The notes beneath the pieces were generated by a model. The model was not told the DNA's origin and ran no database searches. It saw only the letters and a program-made list of their open reading frames with translations. Made by a program: the position numbers and the translations under genes. Source: Sphagnum magellanicum (taxonomy: Eukaryota > Streptophyta > Sphagnopsida > Sphagnales > Sphagnaceae). From it: 64,000 nt of DNA. Shown in pieces: positions 24,501 through 37,529 of the stretch. The stretch covers positions 10,168,001-10,232,000 of the forward strand of contig CM038915.1 of the NCBI GenBank assembly GCA_021904315.1. Reading direction: 5' to 3'. Numbering within the stretch: the first letter of the stretch is position 1; every line of letters begins with the position of its first letter.

Positions 24501-27500
24501 GAAATGTTCTTGAGCTACATAGGCATGACATAAACTGGTGCTTTGCTGATAGTTACTCATTTGTACCAAGTTAACAAGAAGAATAACTAACCCACATAGC
24601 TAGCTAGCTATGCAAATCGTCACAAAAAACAGTTTATGATTTCATTTGTCATGCCTTCAATAATGTTTGAGACAAGGAGTCGAAATCACCTGACTCAGTT
24701 CTGCAACGTTTCCAAAATCCACATAGGCAATGCGACCATCCCGCATGGCAAAAATGTTACCAGGGTGTGGGTCACCATGAAATAATCCAAACTCCAGTAG
24801 TTGACGTAATGCAGCGCTTACTCCGATTGTTATGAAGGCCTCAACATCTATCCCTGCCTCCTTGATTCCCTGCATAGGCAATGAGTCCTCACATCACTGC
24901 ACCCAGATCTTTAAGATTGAAGAAAACATGAAATTTGACAAACAGCAAATAAGTATACTGGATGTAAGATGCCATGACAGAAATATGAATGCTTCCTTAC
25001 TCCATTCAGCAACATGAAGCAGTACTCTAAAATCTAGGATATCCTGGGCCTGAAGATGTCCTTGAAATTTGATGTTCACAACAATGCTGGCAAACATAGT
25101 TGTCATTCACCTCCCAAGCAAAATTCAGGGCAAGAAATTAACCTCTGGGTTGGTGCAACGAACACCATCAATCCACTCCATCACAAGCACTTGTGGTCCA
25201 CTGAGATCTCTGTAAACAAATGGAATTTTCACACTTGGATCATCCTTGAAGTTCTGGTAGAAGTCTTCAATGTTGCGAGCCTCCTGCAGACGAGCTAAGA
25301 ATGCCTCAGTAATACAGAATCCATTGAATTGGCCTAAATGGAGTATAATAAATAGGGACAAGATCCGTGCACTACACCATAGCAAAGTAGTTGACACCAC
25401 TAAAATGCAGGGGAACATAGAAAACACCAAAGAAGGTGAAGAAAGAGGGAAACACATGAGACAATTCGTGAGGCAGGGTAAACATACAAGAGTGTAGTCA
25501 AGTTCTTCAAGAAGCTTTTCACCAAATTCATCAACAATTAGCTCTGTGTTGCACCCAAGCTTCTGGATGCTGATGCCATTCAGAAAAGAAGCAAGCTTGC
25601 GAAATAGGAACAAATCTCTATATATAATTGGCTCAATTCCAGGCCGTAGCACCTGGGCTCCAACATCAATCCCAAATAAGACATCATCTTTCCAGTCATC
25701 CACACTCTGATTTTCCAATCCATATGCTGAGCCCTAACAAAGCCTGTAATTGGTATGCATGCCAGAACCTACTAGCTGTCTGCAGATATGGGGAGTCCCA
25801 ATCAAACACCACAGTTTTATGCAGATCAGAGCTTCTGGATCATTCAAAATGCACACAAACCTAGTTCACAAAGCAGCATCACAATGACAGAACAAACTAG
25901 TTCATGTAGAAAATGTAGGGCACCACGAACTTGGAGGAGATTCAATTCCCAACTACAGTGGCCTTGACTATCAGTTTAGGGTTTAAAATTAACCTTGATT
26001 GCAACATCTGCACCTGTGCTCCGAAGTGTGGCACGATAGACTTGACCAAGGCTTGCAGCGGCCACTGGAGCTGCTGATATCTTGCTGAATACTTGCTCCA
26101 GTGGAACGCCCATTTCTTCCTCAATGATTTTCAGAGCATCCTACTTGTTTTACACAACTCAACAATTCAGAACTCTAAAATGGAAAGCACATAGTTGAAT
26201 TGGCTGTCTCCACAGATTTTTTTTTTCACCTTGAGATGCGTGCCCTCACCTTGTTGGGGAAAGCAGGGACATCATCTTGCAAAGTGCAAAGCTCGTTCAT
26301 GTAATCTTCTCGAACAATATCTGGTCTGTTTGCCAGCACCTGCACAAAGGAACAAACAACCCAAAAACCAAGCAAGAAAACCAAGTCCTCAGTTTCCTAA
26401 ACTTACCGCCAATTTCACTAACAACAGAACAGCACTTACAAGAGGGATTAGTGAAGAGTAGAAGCTTCCTGAAGTTGATTGGAGCTGCATTCCATGACAG
26501 GACAAAATGTTGTAAAACTATAGAGTTGTTGCACACAAACAGTTTTCCAGAATGTGCAGATGAGGAGATTAGCCATGTTAACCATAGAAAAAAATAAGCA
26601 AGAGGAGGCCTTCCCCCTGTTCATCATTACCTGACCAGCTTTTATAAAGGAAGGACCCAAATCACAAAGAAGAGTTCGCAGTTGCTCAGCTCTCCGTGGA
26701 ACCATCTCTTCACCACTTCCAACTAAACAGTCATAGGAGATAGCAGCCCAATAGAGACCCAATGATGTAATGATTTCAAACCCGCGGCTTATCACAGAGA
26801 ACAAGGCACCTGGTGATTCTAACACTCGTTGCCGCACCTGCTCATGGCAAAAATCCCACACAAACACATATACGCCCAACCCAACAAACAGTGATGGGTC
26901 ATGGCAATAACAAACAGTCACTGCTCATCATCCAAGGTGAAGAAGAAAGATGTTCATTTCCTGCAATTCTCATAAACTCTTGTGACCTTGGCCTTAAACC
27001 CTAACCCTATAGATTTTCCTAGGAGATTGTGATGCCATCAATATCATAACCTTGTTTTACGCACCCTTTCTGGAGTGTATTTTCTGAAAGGGTTGCACAC
27101 ACCTCGCTCCAATTCCAGCTCTTCCATAGCTCCAGAGCTACTGACTCCAATGTCCTGCGTCAATCGGTCCAGCAAGAATTGGCCTGGGGTTAGTAGACGA
27201 GACTTCCCCGCCGAGTTGTTCGTCACCTCCTTCTTCCTTTCCACACCTGTGGCCACCGTTGCTTGGATCCTCAAGACCGAAGCAGGATTGGAGAACAGCG
27301 ACGACAACGAAGATGGCCTACAACAATGCTTCCTTCCCGTTCTATTCTCATACAACTTGACCCCAACAAAATAAGGGTTACCAATCCTTGTCCTCGTCCT
27401 CCATCTCCCCTTCTTCTCCATCATCATCATCCTCATCGGAAGAGGAGGAGAAGGCTGCGTGAGTGCTCCAAGCGAAGAAGACGGCATCGTCAAAACCTTC

Positions 27501-27511
27501 TCCATCGCCAA
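21590..27511 (-). CDS. ABC1K1: ABC1-family atypical protein kinase ABC1K1 (PGR6-like), plastoglobule, 14 exons, 728 aa
   Basis: UbiB/ADCK-type kinase. The Arabidopsis counterpart sits in chloroplast plastoglobules and governs plastoquinone and prenyl-lipid homeostasis. Exons: 27511-27065, 26837-26631, 26339-26250, 26140-25994, 25652-25488, 25283-25143, 24869-24690, 24327-24132, 23804-23677, 23553-23482, 23144-23023, 22411-22258, 21986-21917, 21657-21590. All phases join to one 728-codon frame plus TAA (Arabidopsis ~680 aa; the excess is mainly at the N-terminus). Residues 1 to ~95 are Arg/Ser-rich, a likely transit peptide. ABC1 hallmarks: KAGQ (215-218), Ala-rich AAAS loop (275-278), VAIK (294-297), EELDYTL+EARN (346-356), HGDPHPGN catalytic loop (430-437), DFG (450-452). 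The block after VAIK is VLRPG, not the usual VQRPG. Intron 10 uses a GC donor. The C-terminal WSDSVLMDRR tail fits the ABC1K1 branch. Confidence 0.96.
23145..23481 (-). other. GC-AG intron (intron 10 of ABC1K1)
   Basis: Exon 10 ends ...CTTCAG and the next bases on the gene strand are GCAAGA (donor GC at 23481-23480). Exon 11 begins after CAG at 23145. The join LLQ|VLFKDG matches the family exactly, and no GT near the boundary would keep the frame. GC donors occur in a small percentage of plant introns, usually with a strong CAG|GCAAG context as here. Confidence 0.85.
26996..27010 (-). promoter_or_regulatory. Telo-box in the first intron of ABC1K1
   Basis: AAACCCTAACCCTAT lies in intron 1 (26838-27064), about 500 bp downstream of the start codon. 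It is a telomere-like motif of the same kind as those near the other genes here. Function is inferred only from that pattern. Confidence 0.45.
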
Positions 27512-28130
27512 GAACTAGACCATGGACAAATTAGTAAAACCCAACCCAAAAAAAGGAAAAAAAAAAAAAAGAAAACAACAACAACAACAACAACGGAAAG
27601 CTTCGCGAAACCTCCTCTTTCCAAATCTCCACCCCAAGACTGCACCACACAAGCTCTGCCAAATCACAAACAAAGGGACAAAAACTTTGTTTTCCACAAG
27701 CTACGAAAGATCAAATTCCGCGAGCACTAGAATTGCACATGAAAAAACGAAGAGAGGGAGCATCGAAGAAGAAGAAAATGTACCCACCAAAATACAAAAA
27801 AATCCTCGACACAAGACCCACTCACTCACTCACTCCCTCCCTCCCAAAGGACTCCCAAAGGAGTTCACAATTCAACAACGACACTTTACCTCCACAAGCT
27901 ACGGAAGTTCAATTTTGATTTTTGCAGAATACAAAAGAGAAAAATCGTTGAATAGCAAGCGAAGGGCAGATGTGCTAGAAAAAAAATCCATAAACCCTCG
28001 AAAATGATGAACACAAGATAATTCAACAACACCAACAACAACAGCAACAAGATGAACAACAACAAGAGTCACATTTGTTTGGCTGGCATTTGAAGCAAAG
28101 AGAAACACGTATAAAGAGGATAAGTTAATT
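27512..28130 (-). promoter_or_regulatory. 5' leader and promoter region of ABC1K1
   Basis: Moderate GC content, with an A-homopolymer and (AAC)n run at 27540-27595, (CACT)n near 27820-27840 and further AAC repeats at 28020-28060. Lys/Gln-rich plus-strand frames here are products of these simple repeats and the antisense of exon 1. No other gene is visible. Confidence 0.45.
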
Positions 28131-28220
28131 TTTTAACTGAACCAAACCACAAGAACCAAAACTGAAAATATAATATAATTTCTAACTTACCTGACTTTTA
28201 TAATATTTAGAGGCATTTAA

Positions 28221-28640
28221 TAGAGTTATCTGTAAAGTCACCCTGTCTTCACCCTGTCTTTGGGCCTGCTTTCACCCCTCTCCTCTCTTTCACTGGTATC
28301 CACAAAGTAGGTAAATTTTATTAAATCTCTGAGTGTGAAATGCTGAAACTCAGCCTTACATGCACAAGGTTCAAGAGTAATTATCCTACTCGTGTGCACA
28401 AGTAGGAGTAGTGAAAATATATGTAGCAGCAGTGGAGGTGCTCAGGAAAAAGGAAAGACAAGATGAAACTCAATTTACAACCAAAATTGGTGGGAAAACT
28501 AATTTGGGTCCCAATTATTTTGCTTCCTAAAACTTTCATTCCCAGTTATGTGTTTGATGCCTTATTATGCTGAAACTCGCTGTTCTCACTCCCTTATTGC
28601 AAGACTTTATCCCTATTAGAGTTATCCTTAAAGTCGTATC
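28221..28640 (+). mobile_element. MITE-like element family 1, copy A
   Basis: Begins TAGAGTTATCTGTAAAGTCA, as do the copies at 30085 and 53122, and keeps the internal landmarks in order: 'ccctgtcttcaccctgtc', 'gtgaaatgctgaaactcagc', 'gaaagacaagatgaaactca', 'cattcccagtta', 'tttgatgccttattatgc'. The right end differs. Instead of the inverted terminus it runs into another direct 'agagttatccttaaagtc' at 28617-28635, as if a second copy started there. Confidence 0.7.
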
Positions 28641-28833
28641 TAGTTTAATTTAATTTATTTTAAAACCTCTTTTCATTTTGTCACTCCCTTTTTTTATTAT
28701 TCATAAAATTCAAAAAAAATTTATCAAGCAATAAAATTCATTATAAAATTGTTGAAATATTTTATGATTTGTATTTAATGTAATTATGTTGACAATCATT
28801 TTTCTCGTTGCTTATGTCAAGATTTGTTATTGA

Positions 28834-29725
28834 GGGCCACTGTGGACAAGGGTCTGGGGACCAAAATCTCAGGGACCAGTTTGAAGCAAATTGAAGCTTA
28901 AATTGGACCCTTCTTCATGTTAGAAAAAACACTTTTCTTTAAGGTACAATGAGCGTGTCTAAAGTCTTGCGACCAGTTTGAGGGTTCAATATCAAAAATG
29001 TGTGATTAGCATGTGAGAGGATGAGGTTAACTTTTACTACTTATTCTCTTCTTTCTTCTTTTCATGGTTTTTTCGTTATAATTTTTTATTCTTACTGACA
29101 CAATGGATGAGTGGAGGCACAAGAAATCACAACTACCTTTTTTCTTTCTTTTTTTGTTGGGGGTGCTTTTTTTAAGAATGAAAATCAATTTAGGCATCTC
29201 TTGTAAATTCGAATTTCTTTCCACTTGCGAAAATTGGTGCTTCAACCCTTAATGTTTTGGCCCACCTTAAAGATTCACCTTCATTTCATGCACTTGAAAA
29301 AATTAAAAGTGCACTCCTTCTAGTAATCACCTTGTGAGGATGCACAAAATCAGTCATGTCAACTCTAGACATGGTCAAAAATGGGGGAGCTCAATTCATA
29401 ACATGTCTTCCATTCTCATAAAATTTGAACAAAGGTAAAAACAACCAATGAAAAAATAATAATAATAATAATAAAAATGAACAACCTTGGACCCTAGCTT
29501 ACACTTTGGTTCTCCAAACCATGAGTGCTGTTATAAAGCTTTTTTTTTGGTCCAAATCAATTTGTTTTCCCTCCAAAATGATGTCATGTAAGCTAAATCA
29601 CAATTTGATTTGTCTTGATCCTAGACTGTTGTCTAAAGGCCCTATGACTAATTTAAAGCTCTTGACCAATACAAATGCTCAATTTCATTGGATCCTACTC
29701 CTTGGACCCTTGTCTAAAGTGGGTC
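28834..29725. mobile_element. MITE-like element family 2, long copy (with ~560-bp extra segment)
   Basis: The left part (28834-28915) matches the left part of the element at 51168, and the right part (29486-29725) matches its right part. The ends are inverted: 'gggccactgtggacaaggg' on the left, and 'gacccactttagacaaggg' when the right end is read backwards. The middle ~560 bp is absent from the 51168 copy, so this is either an insertion here or a larger parent element. Confidence 0.65.
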
Positions 29726-30084
29726 TATAAATCACATCCAAAACCATAATTTTTTTTAACACTTTATAAAAATTAAAAAAACAGTTTAATTTTGATTGTG
29801 TCAACCAATGCAAATTAATTAAATAATTTAATATTTCAACGCGGTTTGGACCTTGATAAGTAATTCCATACCACAGCTGAGATATTTTACAAATAATTTT
29901 ATTATTGAAATAAAGATCCATGCAAGATTGAGCCAAGGCGCCTGATTCAGGAATTCAAATTGGAATGGGGTGGACTTTTGGAACTTTTTAATGTTATATA
30001 TGAGGCCACCAGGTAGCTTTACATTTACCCTGAGTTTTATAAGAGATAGAAAACAGCCCCAACATAGGCTTTTTGCCATACAGT

Positions 30085-30445
30085 AGAGTTATCTGTAAAG
30101 TCACCCTGTCTTCACCCTCTCTTTGGGCTTGCTTTCACCCCCTATCCCCTCTTTCAGTGATATCCTCAAAGTAATGAAATTTTTATTAAATTCTCAATAT
30201 GAAATGCTGAAACTCAGCATTTTATGCACAAGGTTCCGAGAGTAATTATAGTAATTGTACCTACAGGTAAGAGAAGCGAAGATATACGTGACAGGGAAAG
30301 ACAGGATGAAACTCAATTTACCACCAAAACTAAGTTATTTCGTTTTTGTAAGATTTTCATTCCCAGTTACGCATTTGATGGCCTATTATGCCGAAACTGG
30401 GCAATCTCGCCCCCCTGATCGCCGCCTGACATTACTGATAACTCT
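30085..30445 (+). mobile_element. MITE-like element family 1, copy B
   Basis: 361 bp. The left terminus is AGAGTTATCTGTAAAGTCA. The right terminus read backwards is AGAGTTATCAGTAATGTCA, so the inverted repeats are ~19 bp with few mismatches. AGT flanks both sides (30082-30084 and 30446-30448), a possible 3-bp target duplication. An internal short hairpin (atgctgaaactcagcat) is shared with the other copies. There is no coding capacity. Confidence 0.8.
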
Positions 30446-30529
30446 AGTACTAGAAAGAAACCTTGAGTAAACCTTTCTACAGAATTGGATTGGGTTACAA
30501 TAATGTGTCTATTATTGTGTGGAGGTTGT

Positions 30530-30556
30530 GATATATATATATATATATATATATAT
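30530..30556. repeat. (AT)n microsatellite
   Basis: A perfect AT dinucleotide run shortly after copy B of MITE family 1. Confidence 0.9.
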
Positions 30557-30856
30557 GGAAAGCCCGCTTGAAAATTATGAAGGAAATTTGCTTGATATAG
30601 GCTAGGCTACCCTAATTTCATTATACCCTATGTGGTATAAGCATACCAAACCAAAGGAATATATGTCCTATATGTTTTCTAACTAACTTATCCAACCTCC
30701 ATTGGTTACCTATCTGATCTTGTCTTTTCATGTCATACATACTCTGTCATCCTTTTTTGTACTTGCAGTTCATTACTTGGAGTGTTTCTTCACATGACAT
30801 GTCACATAACCTACTACCTACCTACCAGGGGCTTTTTTTTTTTTTTTTTTTTTCAA

Positions 30857-31040
30857 TTTTGTGATGTAGCTGAAGTGGCGATCATCCGTAAGATGATTTA
30901 GCCAGATTTGGCTACAGAATAGATATGAAAGTAGGAAAAAACAAACAAAATCCTTCAATTTTCTTGGCTACCTACTGGAACTTATCAAAAAAATATGGCA
31001 ATCTGGAAATTTCTTTTTTTGAAATCTGGTGAATTTGGGC
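30857..31040 (-). repeat. Dispersed repeat family 3, inverted copy
   Basis: Read on the minus strand, the block 'ggctaaatcatcttacgg', then 'gatcgccacttcagctac', matches plus-strand copies at 50425-50487 and, more weakly, 41045-41102. The adjacent part (gaaagta, A-rich run, 'ggctacctactggaac', 'tctggaaa') matches 54925-55055. A poly-T tract of ~20 lies on its left edge. Confidence 0.5.
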
Positions 31041-34000
31041 CCTTTTTTTTTCATGGAAAGTCCTTTGTATAGATTGAAATCATAATTTTCAGGTCAAAAT
31101 TTGGCAAAATTTCACCCCCCCCCAAAAAAAAACATTGCCTTCTACCTTTCAGAGGTTCTCAAGCTTCCGATTGGTCCTCTAATCACTCACTCATTCCGAT
31201 TGGTAGTTTGCAACCATGTAAGGATTTTCTAATGTCAAAATTCATACCCTACAATTGACAATCACTCATTGATGTATATAGAATTTATTTTAGCATCAAT
31301 GGTGGATAAATTACACTCTCAATCACACTTTCATGACCAACTTACCCATTGACTCCAACACCTTCTAAGGTAGAAGTATGTGACATAACAATATGAAAGG
31401 ACTTTGAACAAAGCCTTCATATGGACTCCTATAATTATTAAATTTGTTTGGGAATGTGTGATAACATTCAATTTAGAGTTATTTTTAAAGCCACACAATA
31501 TTGGTCGAGGCTGTGAATTAACATTACAATTTGTTTGTTTAACATGCCTTAGTAAGTGGTATTTCAAATTAGCCAAGTTTTTAAAGGTTGTTATTTTTTT
31601 CTTTTATTAGTGTCTTTCAAATTCAACCCATATAAGATCCCAATTTAGGCATATGTGGCATTGATATTAGAATCCTTGTTTGACCATATTAAAAGGCCCC
31701 TTTGGAAAATTTGAACTGTTACACCCAGAACTCACAAAGGAGTTTAGTCACAATACATGTTAGGGACAAAACATGAAGCCTTTCCAACAATTTTTCAAAA
31801 TTTCAGAACTAATTTTTTTAAAGTTAAAAAATTTGACTTCGACTTGGTTGGAGTTTCCAATCCTTTTGTGTCTAAGGAAAATGAATGTAAAAGAAATTTG
31901 AAGTTTAATTTATTCATCATAATTCTTTTAATGATTTTAAAAAATTTACTTTTCATGGTTTTGTTCTATGCAATTCTAACACTATCAATGAGCCTTGTAT
32001 TCACACTACACATTTGCCCACTTTTTCAAATTGCGTTAAACTAAATACCTATCAATTTTTTGTTGAGAAAAAAAATTCATGTCAAACATGTCAAAAAATA
32101 GTAACGAATGTTGTGTAAACATTTATTGCAACAAGTATAAGTGCACCATTCTTCACCATTCTTCTTGATTTCCTTTGTAATGTGTAAATTAACATTACAA
32201 ATGGGAAGAGAAATTGAAGATAAAATAATTGTAATATATTTTGCAAATGGGATATGTGCATAAAATTTGCACAAAAGAACCCTAATGAAAAAAATGTTTG
32301 GTAGATATATGAAGCATGTTGTAATAATTGATTCATATGCCAATGAGTGTTCCATTACCACATCTTTCACCTCCACACACCCAACACATGAATTTGGGTA
32401 CATCTTTGATATCCTTACAAGCACCAATTTGTTGTTAAATATTTCAACAACCATTAGATTTATTTTTTTCCAAATGTTATCTTTCATTAGATGAGCCACA
32501 CATATGTCAAACTATGAAATTTCAGAAAATGCTTAAGTCATTTAGAACTTGTTCAAAATAAGGTCATAGTTGGCTCAAGGAATCACTTCCATTTTATTCC
32601 AAACAATGTGAAAATATATGTAGGGTGCAACTTATTGAAATAAAATAAAATATTTATTTAAATATAAATAAGGTGCTTATAATTCATTATGGAAATATAT
32701 GTAAAATATCTATATAATTTCAAAATATCCTTATGTTATTCCAATATTTCATAACACATTAAAAATACTCTTTTACATTATATGTTTCTTAACATATGCA
32801 AGGAGTGACTTCCTTGGGGTTTTTGGTAAATTTGGAACCTTGTTAAACAAGTCCAATGACCATGGAAAGGTTGATGGCCACAATGTCCAAATTGTTGTCT
32901 TTCACAAAATCCCATCTAATATGTTTTACAAATGTTTTAGATATTATGCATTGATGCATGCAAGAGGAACCCTCATGTCAATAACAACTTATTTAAATAA
33001 TCTTGTGTGTTGTAGTTGTGATAGAAAAATTGAATCCAATAGTCAAACAACATAAACCATTGAAATTGGCAAATTTATCCAAACTTTTATTTCTTAGCAA
33101 TAATCCAAATCACTCAATTGACTCACTTCAACATTGTTGGATTTTCATTTTGGAATGTAAGGCAACAATTGTCCAAAATGACATCAAGACCACCTTCTTC
33201 AACATTCATATTTCCATTTATTACTAGATTAATAAAATGTGTATAATATGTAACACCTTTACTATTAGAAGATAAGCCAAGCCCATAGATCTAAAAACAT
33301 AACTAAGATAACCTATACAATAGAAAATATATATGAGTTAGCTTTTGATAATTGTATCCAAGTTAAATGAGAACACCCATGCAAGGATCAAAAGATGCAA
33401 CAAATAAAAAACAATACAAGGTGGTTTTTCATCTTGTTAAAAACAAATTTAAGCTTAAAGGTACTTATAGTTTTTTTGATGACTTGCATGCATAAGCCTC
33501 TTGGAGTAAGTTAAATTATATTTTGAAAGTACCTCCAATGCCAAAGTGCATTTCATAATAACACTAGATACATAAGTTGAATTACAAAAATGGGAGATGT
33601 TATAAAAAAATTTTGGCATGTTTACATAACCAACTTTAAAAAAGAAGAAATAACCTTATATAAAGGACACATAGATATGACACTTAGTGCCACATGGAAA
33701 AAATTATGACATTCTTTTTTCTCATTTAATATGTTAACCTTTGATGAAAAAATAAAATGAAAACACAATGTCAATATAATTATGCATGATGGCTAAATTA
33801 TTACAATGTTGTAAAGTGACATTAAAAAAATAGGCAACATTCATAACATTGCATTGTCACAATGACCTTTAGGTGAAAGTTTCAAAATGAACTCAAATTT
33901 GCCTAGTGTAACAATGTCCTTGTTTACTTGAAAATGATTGTTACCTTCAATTTCAACTCATGCACCCTTCTAAGAAAGTCACATGTAACAAATTTAGACA

Positions 34001-35714
34001 TTGTTGAATTGCTACAACTAATTAATAAACAAATTAGGTGTGAAAAGTTAAAGATTTCATGGAAAATGTAAACAATAATGTTTTGGTGGTAATAGGAAAC
34101 TTATTAAACTCAATTTAATCAAGCTTTGTTCCTTCATCCCCTATTATTGAAACAATCTTCTTCCCTTTTGACGTGCCCATGTATTATAATGATATTTAAG
34201 TTTGTGAAATTTATTCATATGTATATTTTTAAAAATTCCATTCATACGATTTAAGTAAACTTAGATAGAATTTTAAAATAACCTTCAACATGTCCAACAA
34301 CATATAAATGAACAAGGATTAAAAAAGACCAACCCTAAAAAATAAAAATAAATAAAGAAGTTTAAATGATTCAAACATTCATATGCATGCGCAATGATAT
34401 TGGACGACAAAATGTCTAACTCAACCCTCCACGTGTGACTACTTATAACACTAAAAAGATCATTTAATCCTTGATCGAAAAAAATTCTTGTTCATCGTAT
34501 GTCATACTCCATTTACACCCAAAATCAAATTACATAACATGCACAAATAAAATGTGCACTTTGCTCGAAAAGTCACGACAATGTCACCATCATTAACAAC
34601 CAAGGACATCCAATAAATTATAATGAAATGCAAGAAAATGAAATCAACATTTGTGAATCAAATTTTTTTTTAAAAATGCGACCATTGGGGTTCATAAGTT
34701 TTTTGTGCAATTTCATATATGTAACTAATGTTAAATTAGCAAGGTGAATTTCATCTAAGATTATATTCAAACATGCACACAAATTGAAACAAGCATGGAC
34801 ACAAGCAATAAGTGAAAAAGGATTGGATTGAATTAATGTTTTGTGATGATTTGTTCCCCACCTTTTGCATTCCATTATTTGCACAATTAAACCTCTAAAG
34901 AACACAATAAAAAGAAACTTGATTCCACACCTCATGTAAATTAAAGGTGGGTTTTGTACCTACGAGCTCACTTGGCAATTCCACCATCATGCTTTATTGC
35001 AACTCTCGTCAAAACACCGAATAGAATTTAGACTTGATACAAAACAAAAGTTGTGTTGAAAGTTTGAACAACCTTTTCATCTATAAACAACAATGGAAAT
35101 CAAACAAATCACATTTATACCTTGCTTCTTCAACATTTTTCCTATTTACATGAAACCAATTGAGGTTCAAGTTGTGAATGGTTAGATGCAAATTTTTGTT
35201 GTGATCCATTCGAACTTCCTTTTGTTTCCTCCTTGATTCATGAACACAAGTTCTAAGTACCAAATTAATGCAAAAAAATTCAACCTACTAACCTTACTAC
35301 TATCGCAAAAAAAATGATCTCCATCAATATGATGATCTTTTTATTCAAGCTTGCATTATTGTTAATGATGACAATTAATTACAATAGAGTGGAAGTGTAA
35401 TTGACCATGTTGTGAAGGATAGGATATGCACTTGATGACAAGGAGTAATCATGTGTGACAACAACAAATGAGAATTGTAAATCTTAGCGATGGTTCCAAC
35501 CTAATTTCTAATTGTCAAATTGGAGTAATGTTTTTTAAATCCAAATTTTCAACCAAAAAAATTGGTTAATAAAAGTCAAAAATTGCCCAAAAAAAAGAAA
35601 GTATATAAAAAGGGGTTGGAATTCCAAATCTCAAAAAATTCCTAATCACCACATGGAGGATTAAAAGAAGTCCCCAACACCCACATTACAATAATAAACA
35701 ACTTTCCATAAGAA
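31041..35714. other. AT-rich intergenic DNA, no gene seen
   Basis: Several 60-140-codon open frames occur on both strands (for example near 31757-32044, 32077-32499 and 34618-34935). None shows a motif or family I recognise. They are AT-driven, interrupted and inconsistent with each other. Some may be remnants of an unidentified transposon. Confidence 0.5.
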
Positions 35715-35719
35715 GACAT

Positions 35720-35934
35720 TGTTGAACATACACACTTGACAACTCATGATGTCACATAAACATCAACAGATCAACTAGTATTAACTAAGATTATGGGATG
35801 ATTTACAATTGATTTAAAGTTTAAAGATGATTGATTTAAAGTTTTAACTAACATTAACTGTAGTAGTGTAGGTTGTAGATTAAAAAAATATATATATTGA
35901 TGTGTGTACTTGATTCAATTATGAAAATTCACCA
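35720..35934 (+). repeat. 5' LTR of the copia element
   Basis: ~215 bp, starting TGTTGAACATACAC and ending just before the primer-binding site. Pairs with 44055-44309. The two LTRs have diverged considerably by base changes and small indels, which points to an old insertion. Confidence 0.8.
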
Positions 35935-36409
35935 TGGTATTATAACATGGTTCTAATCATCGTTTTTATTTTTATTTGGTGAGTTTTGATTCTAGTAGAC
36001 AAATGTTTTGGGTCTATAACATGAGGAGTTGCTAGTGAGCTCTATTCCTAAAGTTGTGAGAGCTAATGTGCTAATGAGTTTTGATTTTAAAATTGTGAGA
36101 ATTAGTGTATGCTATTTTTTAAAAATTGTGTGAGCTAATGAGCTTTCCTCCTATAATTGTGAGAGCTAGTGTGTTTTATTTTTAAAAATGTGTGAACAAG
36201 TAAGTTATGCTCCTAGAAATAGTGAGAGGTTGCGTTAGTGGCTATATTATGAGAAAAATAATAATACCAGTGAGTTTTGGTCCTAAAATCGTGATTTTAT
36301 TTTGAAGAAACGAGATTTGTATGCACACAATAACTAGGTGTGTTGTTCTAGTTTTTTGTTTGTTCATTTTACGCAAGTTAAAGCCTTACAAATTGTCATC
36401 TTTTACAAA

Positions 36410-37250
36410 ATGGTTGATCATAACATTTATGTTGGAGAGTCTAACAAGCTTGAGGGAAATCTCAATTATCAAGCTTGGTAAATCAAAGCTAGAACAATCT
36501 ACAATCAAGAGAATATTTGGGAGGCTATTTCTACAAAGATCAATATTGCAACCTTTTTAGTCATAGTCAATGGGGTGTGGATTATTAAAAATTAGTTGAA
36601 AATAATGAAAAATAAAACTATGTTTATTTTTGTTCTTTCAATCAAATTAGATGATCTTTTGGAGATTATGACACATATTGATGATCCAAACGATGGTTGG
36701 GAAGCTTTGAAAATGATGTTTGAGGCAAGAAATCTTGTAAAAAAACTTCATTTCTCAAACAAGTTTCACTCCATCAAGATGGAATAAGGATCACAAATGA
36801 TTAAATTCTTCAAGTTTATCAAATAACTCAAAACACAATTTATAGCAACGGGAAAGAAAGTGGAAAATATAGTATTGATCCAAATCATGTTGAATGCACT
36901 ATTGCTAAGCTATGAGGGCTTCATTCAAATTGTCATTGCTCAAGATGCACTACCAATCTTTGACATGTTGGTAAGCAAACTACTCTATTAGTAGTACAAG
37001 AAAAGCTTACATGCACACAATTTTGGCTCTAAAGAGGCTTTGTTATTTCAATCACACTATAACACTAGAGTGTCATACAAAGCTGGTAATGTTTTTAAGA
37101 ATAATACCATGCAAACACAGAAGGGTTTGGGGCATTGTTTTGTTTGTGGAATAATTAATGGACATTAGGATCGAAATTGTTTAAATAGAAAGATGGTACA
37201 CAACAAGGTCAGTCTAGGGTTGAAGCCTAAAGTAAATTTCATACATGGAT
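36410..37250 (+). pseudogene. copia Gag remnant with CCHC zinc knuckle
   Basis: Fragments fit a copia Gag polyprotein: an N-terminal part from MVDHNIYVGESNKLEG at 36410, a UBN2-like block (DDPNDGWEALKMMFE, 36680-36725), and a zinc knuckle CFVCGIINGH-x4-C at 37136-37180. An in-frame TAG sits inside the knuckle spacing. Other stops and frameshifts are frequent. In active elements the product packages the RNA; here none can be made whole. Confidence 0.8.
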
Positions 37251-37529
37251 GAGTTGAAAGGTGGCAACAATCATAAATAATCGTATGTTGAAGCATTTGA
37301 AGTTGTCATGTCCTCTTTGGACAATAAATTATGTGAAGCAATTGGTATTTAGATTTTGGAGTTAAGTCACCATGTCACTGGAAAAAAAAGACATGTTGAA
37401 TTTAGTGAACCATAATTTCATTGCATGACATGTTAAATCCACAAGTGGAGACATGCATGAGATTAAAGGAAAAGGTAGTGTACTATGATATATGCTTTCA
37501 AATGAAATAAACACATTACTAATGTTCTC

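Noticed and set aside
27263..28007. Overlapping plus-strand frames of 155 and 161 codons
   Set aside because: They are antisense to ABC1K1 exon 1 and the upstream AAC and A-rich repeats, and rich in Lys/Gln/Arg from simple sequence.
32077..32499. 140-codon minus-strand frame
   Set aside because: It has no motif or family resemblance, and neighbouring frames are broken. It could be transposon debris, but that cannot be supported.
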